Assembly: GCA_028717885.1 (NCBI GenBank)
Contig: JAQUMX010000012.1
Location: 1 to 40,400, forward strand
DNA length: 40,400 nt
Direction of reading: 5' to 3'
Origin: Candidatus Omnitrophota bacterium
Lineage (GTDB): Bacteria > Omnitrophota > Gorgyraeia > Gygaellales > Profunditerraquicolaceae
Shown: positions 38,472-40,400 of the stretch, piece after piece
Position numbering within the stretch: position 1 is the first letter of the stretch
How the letters are laid out: each line of letters begins with the position of its first letter
Translations under genes and position numbers: made by a program
The notes under the pieces: model-generated
Told to the model about the DNA's origin: nothing
What the model saw: only the letters and a program-made list of their open reading frames with translations
The model's database searches: none

Positions 38472-39323
38472 ATGAAAATAAAAATTCGTGCTACGATTAT
38501 TGCGGGCGTAATGATTTCAGGCGCATTAGCAGGCTGTGCAACGCTGGATTCGGGTTATCATGCTGCGAGGACGCTTGTTCTTAAACACAATTTTCAAACG
38601 GAGTATATAAAAACGGATCTTTGTACGCTTACCGCATTACATAATTTTCAAAAACCCGGCGCAGCGCTTACGGTTTATATCGAAGGCGACGGTTTAGCCT
38701 GGCGCAGCCGCAACCAGCTTTCTGCTGACCCGACTCCTTTAGAGCCGTTGGTTTTATCGCTTGCAATTATGGACCCTGCTAAAAATGTGGCTTATCTTGC
38801 CAGGCCCGGGCAATTGACGCTGGCAGGAAAACCGGATTGCGACCCTGCTTATTGGTCGCAGAAACGTTTTTCCCCGGAAGTTATAAGCGCGATTGATTCG
38901 GCATTGGGCCGTTTAAAAGAAGAAAGCCGGGCAAAGGAAATAAATCTTATTGGCTATTCCGGGGGCGCGGCAATCGCCGTGATTCTGGCTGCAGGGCGCG
39001 ATGACGTAGCAAGCTTACGCACAATCGCCGGAAATCTGGATCAGGCAGCAGTAGCATCTTATCATAACGTAACTGCGCTTGAAGGTTCATTAAACCCCAT
39101 AGATTTTGCGGATAGAGTTTCGCACATTGCGCAGCGCCATTTTATCGCTGCCCATGACGAAATTATCCCTTTTTACGTAACAGAATCGTTTGCCACCAGA
39201 ATTGGCGATGCTACTGATGCCAGTATTACTATTGTAGAAAAGACAACTCATCAGCGTGGCTGGGGAAGAGTTTGGCCGGCACTTCTTGAGATTCCTTTAT
39301 ACGCGGGGCTTAAAAAAAATTGA
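38472..39323 (+). CDS. Putative lipoprotein alpha/beta-hydrolase
   Basis: Lipobox GALAGC; nucleophile-elbow-like LIGYSGGAAIAVILA; late His in TTHQRGWGRVWP. Confidence 0.6.
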   Translation: MKIKIRATIIAGVMISGALAGCATLDSGYHAARTLVLKHNFQTEYIKTDLCTLTALHNFQKPGAALTVYIEGDGLAWRSRNQLSADPTPLEPLVLSLAIMDPAKNVAYLARPGQLTLAGKPDCDPAYWSQKRFSPEVISAIDSALGRLKEESRAKEINLIGYSGGAAIAVILAAGRDDVASLRTIAGNLDQAAVASYHNVTALEGSLNPIDFADRVSHIAQRHFIAAHDEIIPFYVTESFATRIGDATDASITIVEKTTHQRGWGRVWPALLEIPLYAGLKKN

Positions 39324-39348
39324 CAAGGGATTTATTTTAGGCTAAGAT
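39320..39348 (+). promoter_or_regulatory. Candidate promoter TTGACA-N17-TAAGAT overlapping the hydrolase stop codon
   Basis: -35 39320-39325, -10 39343-39348. Confidence 0.5.
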
Positions 39349-39402
39349 ACCGCAATATAAATGCTTAATCTCTTTTAGTTTCTCGAATTGAGTGGCTAAT
39401 AG

Positions 39403-39564
39403 AGAGCGGCCTCGCTCATTATTTACCTGCCGTTCCTGCAGAAGATTTTTTCTACTTCGGCGATCGGCTGGAAAGAATGGCTGGTATTATTCCTGTTTAT
39501 GACAGTAATTTTCTGGCTGGAGGAATTAAGAAAGAGGTTTCTTGTTAAGGGAAATAAGCCTTGA
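39403..39564 (+). pseudogene. C-terminal remnant of a cation-transporting P-type ATPase
   Basis: Reading frame from 39403: RAASLIIYLPFLQKIFSTSAIGWKEWLVLFLFMTVIFWLEELRKRFLVKGNKP*, resembling Ca2+/cation P-type ATPase C-termini; an in-frame TAG lies upstream and no intact upstream ORF exists. Confidence 0.6.
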
Positions 39565-39588
39565 CAAGGTTGCTAGGCATGTTATAAT
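39561..39588 (+). promoter_or_regulatory. Near-consensus sigma70 promoter TTGACA-N16-TATAAT
   Basis: -35 39561-39566, -10 39583-39588. Confidence 0.8.
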
Positions 39589-39604
39589 TTAAATGAAAAT
39601 TGAA

Positions 39605-39621
39605 GGCACAAGGTATGTGCC
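39605..39621 (+). promoter_or_regulatory. Leader hairpin A with AAGG loop
   Basis: GGCAC-AAGGTAT-GTGCC. Confidence 0.6.
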
Positions 39622-39634
39622 AAAAGAGAAGGAC

Positions 39635-39663
39635 AAAGGCGTTTCACAAGAACGCCTTTTTTT
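39635..39663 (+). terminator. Intrinsic terminator T1
   Basis: AAAGGCGTT-TCACAAG-AACGCCTTTTTTT: 9-bp stem and T7 run. Confidence 0.85.
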
Positions 39664-39714
39664 GTTGTCTTTCGCTTTTCTATGTAGAAAAAAATAAAGG
39701 AATGTTTCCTTAAA

Positions 39715-39733
39715 GTCGGCAAGGATTGCTGAC
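39715..39733 (+). promoter_or_regulatory. Leader hairpin B with AAGG loop
   Basis: GTCGGC-AAGGATT-GCTGAC (one G-U pair). Confidence 0.55.
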
Positions 39734-39761
39734 AGAGGCAACCTTTCTTTAGTTAAACAAT

Positions 39762-39805
39762 GGCGTTTTATGCCGTATTTTCCTGCGGCGTAAAACGCCT
39801 TTTTT
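39762..39805 (+). terminator. Intrinsic terminator T2 immediately upstream of the GAF-ANTAR ATG
   Basis: GGCGTTTTA-(TGCCG...CGGCG)-TAAAACGCC then TTTTTT; ends 6 nt before the ATG at 39812. Confidence 0.85.
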
Positions 39806-39811
39806 ATTTCC

Positions 39812-40400
39812 ATGCATAAATCATTTACCGAACAAATTAAGGCATTGGCAAAGATCAGTAAGGCAATCACCTCGGATTTCTATCTGGATGATATTTTACG
39901 CCTGATAGTCAATGTTACTGCTGAGCTTTTGGATTCCAATATTTGTTCTCTGATGCTCCTGGATGAAAAAACCGGGGAATTGCAGGTGCGTGCCACGCAA
40001 AGTATAAGCGAAGAATACAACAAGAAGCCCGCGCTTAAATTAGGGGAGGGCATTGCCGGAAAGGCCGCCCAGGAGAATAAGCCGATTGCCATCAAGGATG
40101 TTGCCAAGGAAAAGGAATATAAGCATAAAGACATTGCCAGAAAAGAAGGCTTGGTTTCATTATTGTGTGTTCCTCTGTCAGTAAAGGGAAGGGTGATCGG
40201 GGTAATTAATTGTTATACGCCTAAACTCCATGTTTTTAGCGAAGAAGAGATCGAGGTATTGACTACGATTGCTAACCAGGCGGCAGTGGCAATTGAGAAT
40301 ACGGAATTAATGAAGAAGAGCAAGACTTTTCAAGAAGAGTTGGAAATGCGTAAACGTATTGAGCGTGCCAAGGGAATATTGATGCGCGATGAACATTTAA
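39812..40400 (+). CDS. GAF-ANTAR domain protein, paralog of 27967..28692; 3' end truncated by window
   Basis: Manual translation: MHKSFTEQIKALAKISKAITSDFYLDDILRLIVNVTAELLDSNICSLMLLDEKTGELQVRATQSISEEYNKKPALKLGEGIAGKAAQENKPIAIKDV...EMRKRIERAKGILMRDEHL (start of ANTAR). Absent from the ORF track because it runs off the edge. Confidence 0.85.
   Translation, partial: MHKSFTEQIKALAKISKAITSDFYLDDILRLIVNVTAELLDSNICSLMLLDEKTGELQVRATQSISEEYNKKPALKLGEGIAGKAAQENKPIAIKDVAKEKEYKHKDIARKEGLVSLLCVPLSVKGRVIGVINCYTPKLHVFSEEEIEVLTTIANQAAVAIENTELMKKSKTFQEELEMRKRIERAKGILMRDEHL

Noticed and set aside
38450-38472. AAAACGCAGTTTTTTT as a terminator after the autotransporter
   Set aside because: Stem of only about 5 A/T-rich pairs; too weak to call.

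Overview
Apparently all genuine genes in this 40.4 kb window read on the + strand. It looks like a chromosomal segment of a diderm bacterium. An uncultured lineage such as Omnitrophota is my guess from gene style only, and is not proven. In order it contains: (1) a secreted glycan-processing locus with two clan GH-A-type glycosidases, a secreted protein with two tandem CBM-like domains, a TPR protein, and ROK and LacI regulators; (2) nrdJ (class II RNR) behind a recognisable pair of NrdR-like boxes; (3) apgM, mnmG and a QueG-like Fe-S protein; (4) a complete phosphate module: phoB, a PhoR-like kinase without TM segments, a small 2-TM protein, a DUF2490-like outer-membrane protein, pstS-C-A-B1-B2 and phoU; (5) DedA, a CheY-like receiver, Lrp/AsnC, an aminotransferase, glnA and a GAF-ANTAR protein; (6) a full F-type ATP synthase operon (I-a-c-b-delta-alpha-gamma-beta-epsilon); (7) an autotransporter and a lipoprotein hydrolase; (8) a second GAF-ANTAR gene that runs off the right edge and is absent from the ORF track. 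The two observations I rate highest are: (a) the leader of the edge GAF-ANTAR gene, which has a near-consensus promoter and two successive [AAGG-loop hairpin + intrinsic terminator] units, the second ending 6 nt before the ATG, suggesting ANTAR-type antitermination and autoregulation; and (b) the tandem PstB paralogs, whose ATPase motifs are degenerate in complementary ways (PstB1: Q-loop Q->A and H-loop H->N with intact LSGGQ; PstB2: intact Walker A, Q-loop and H-loop with LSLEQ). This predicts an obligate asymmetric heterodimer. No tRNA, rRNA, CRISPR array or intact mobile element was recognised.
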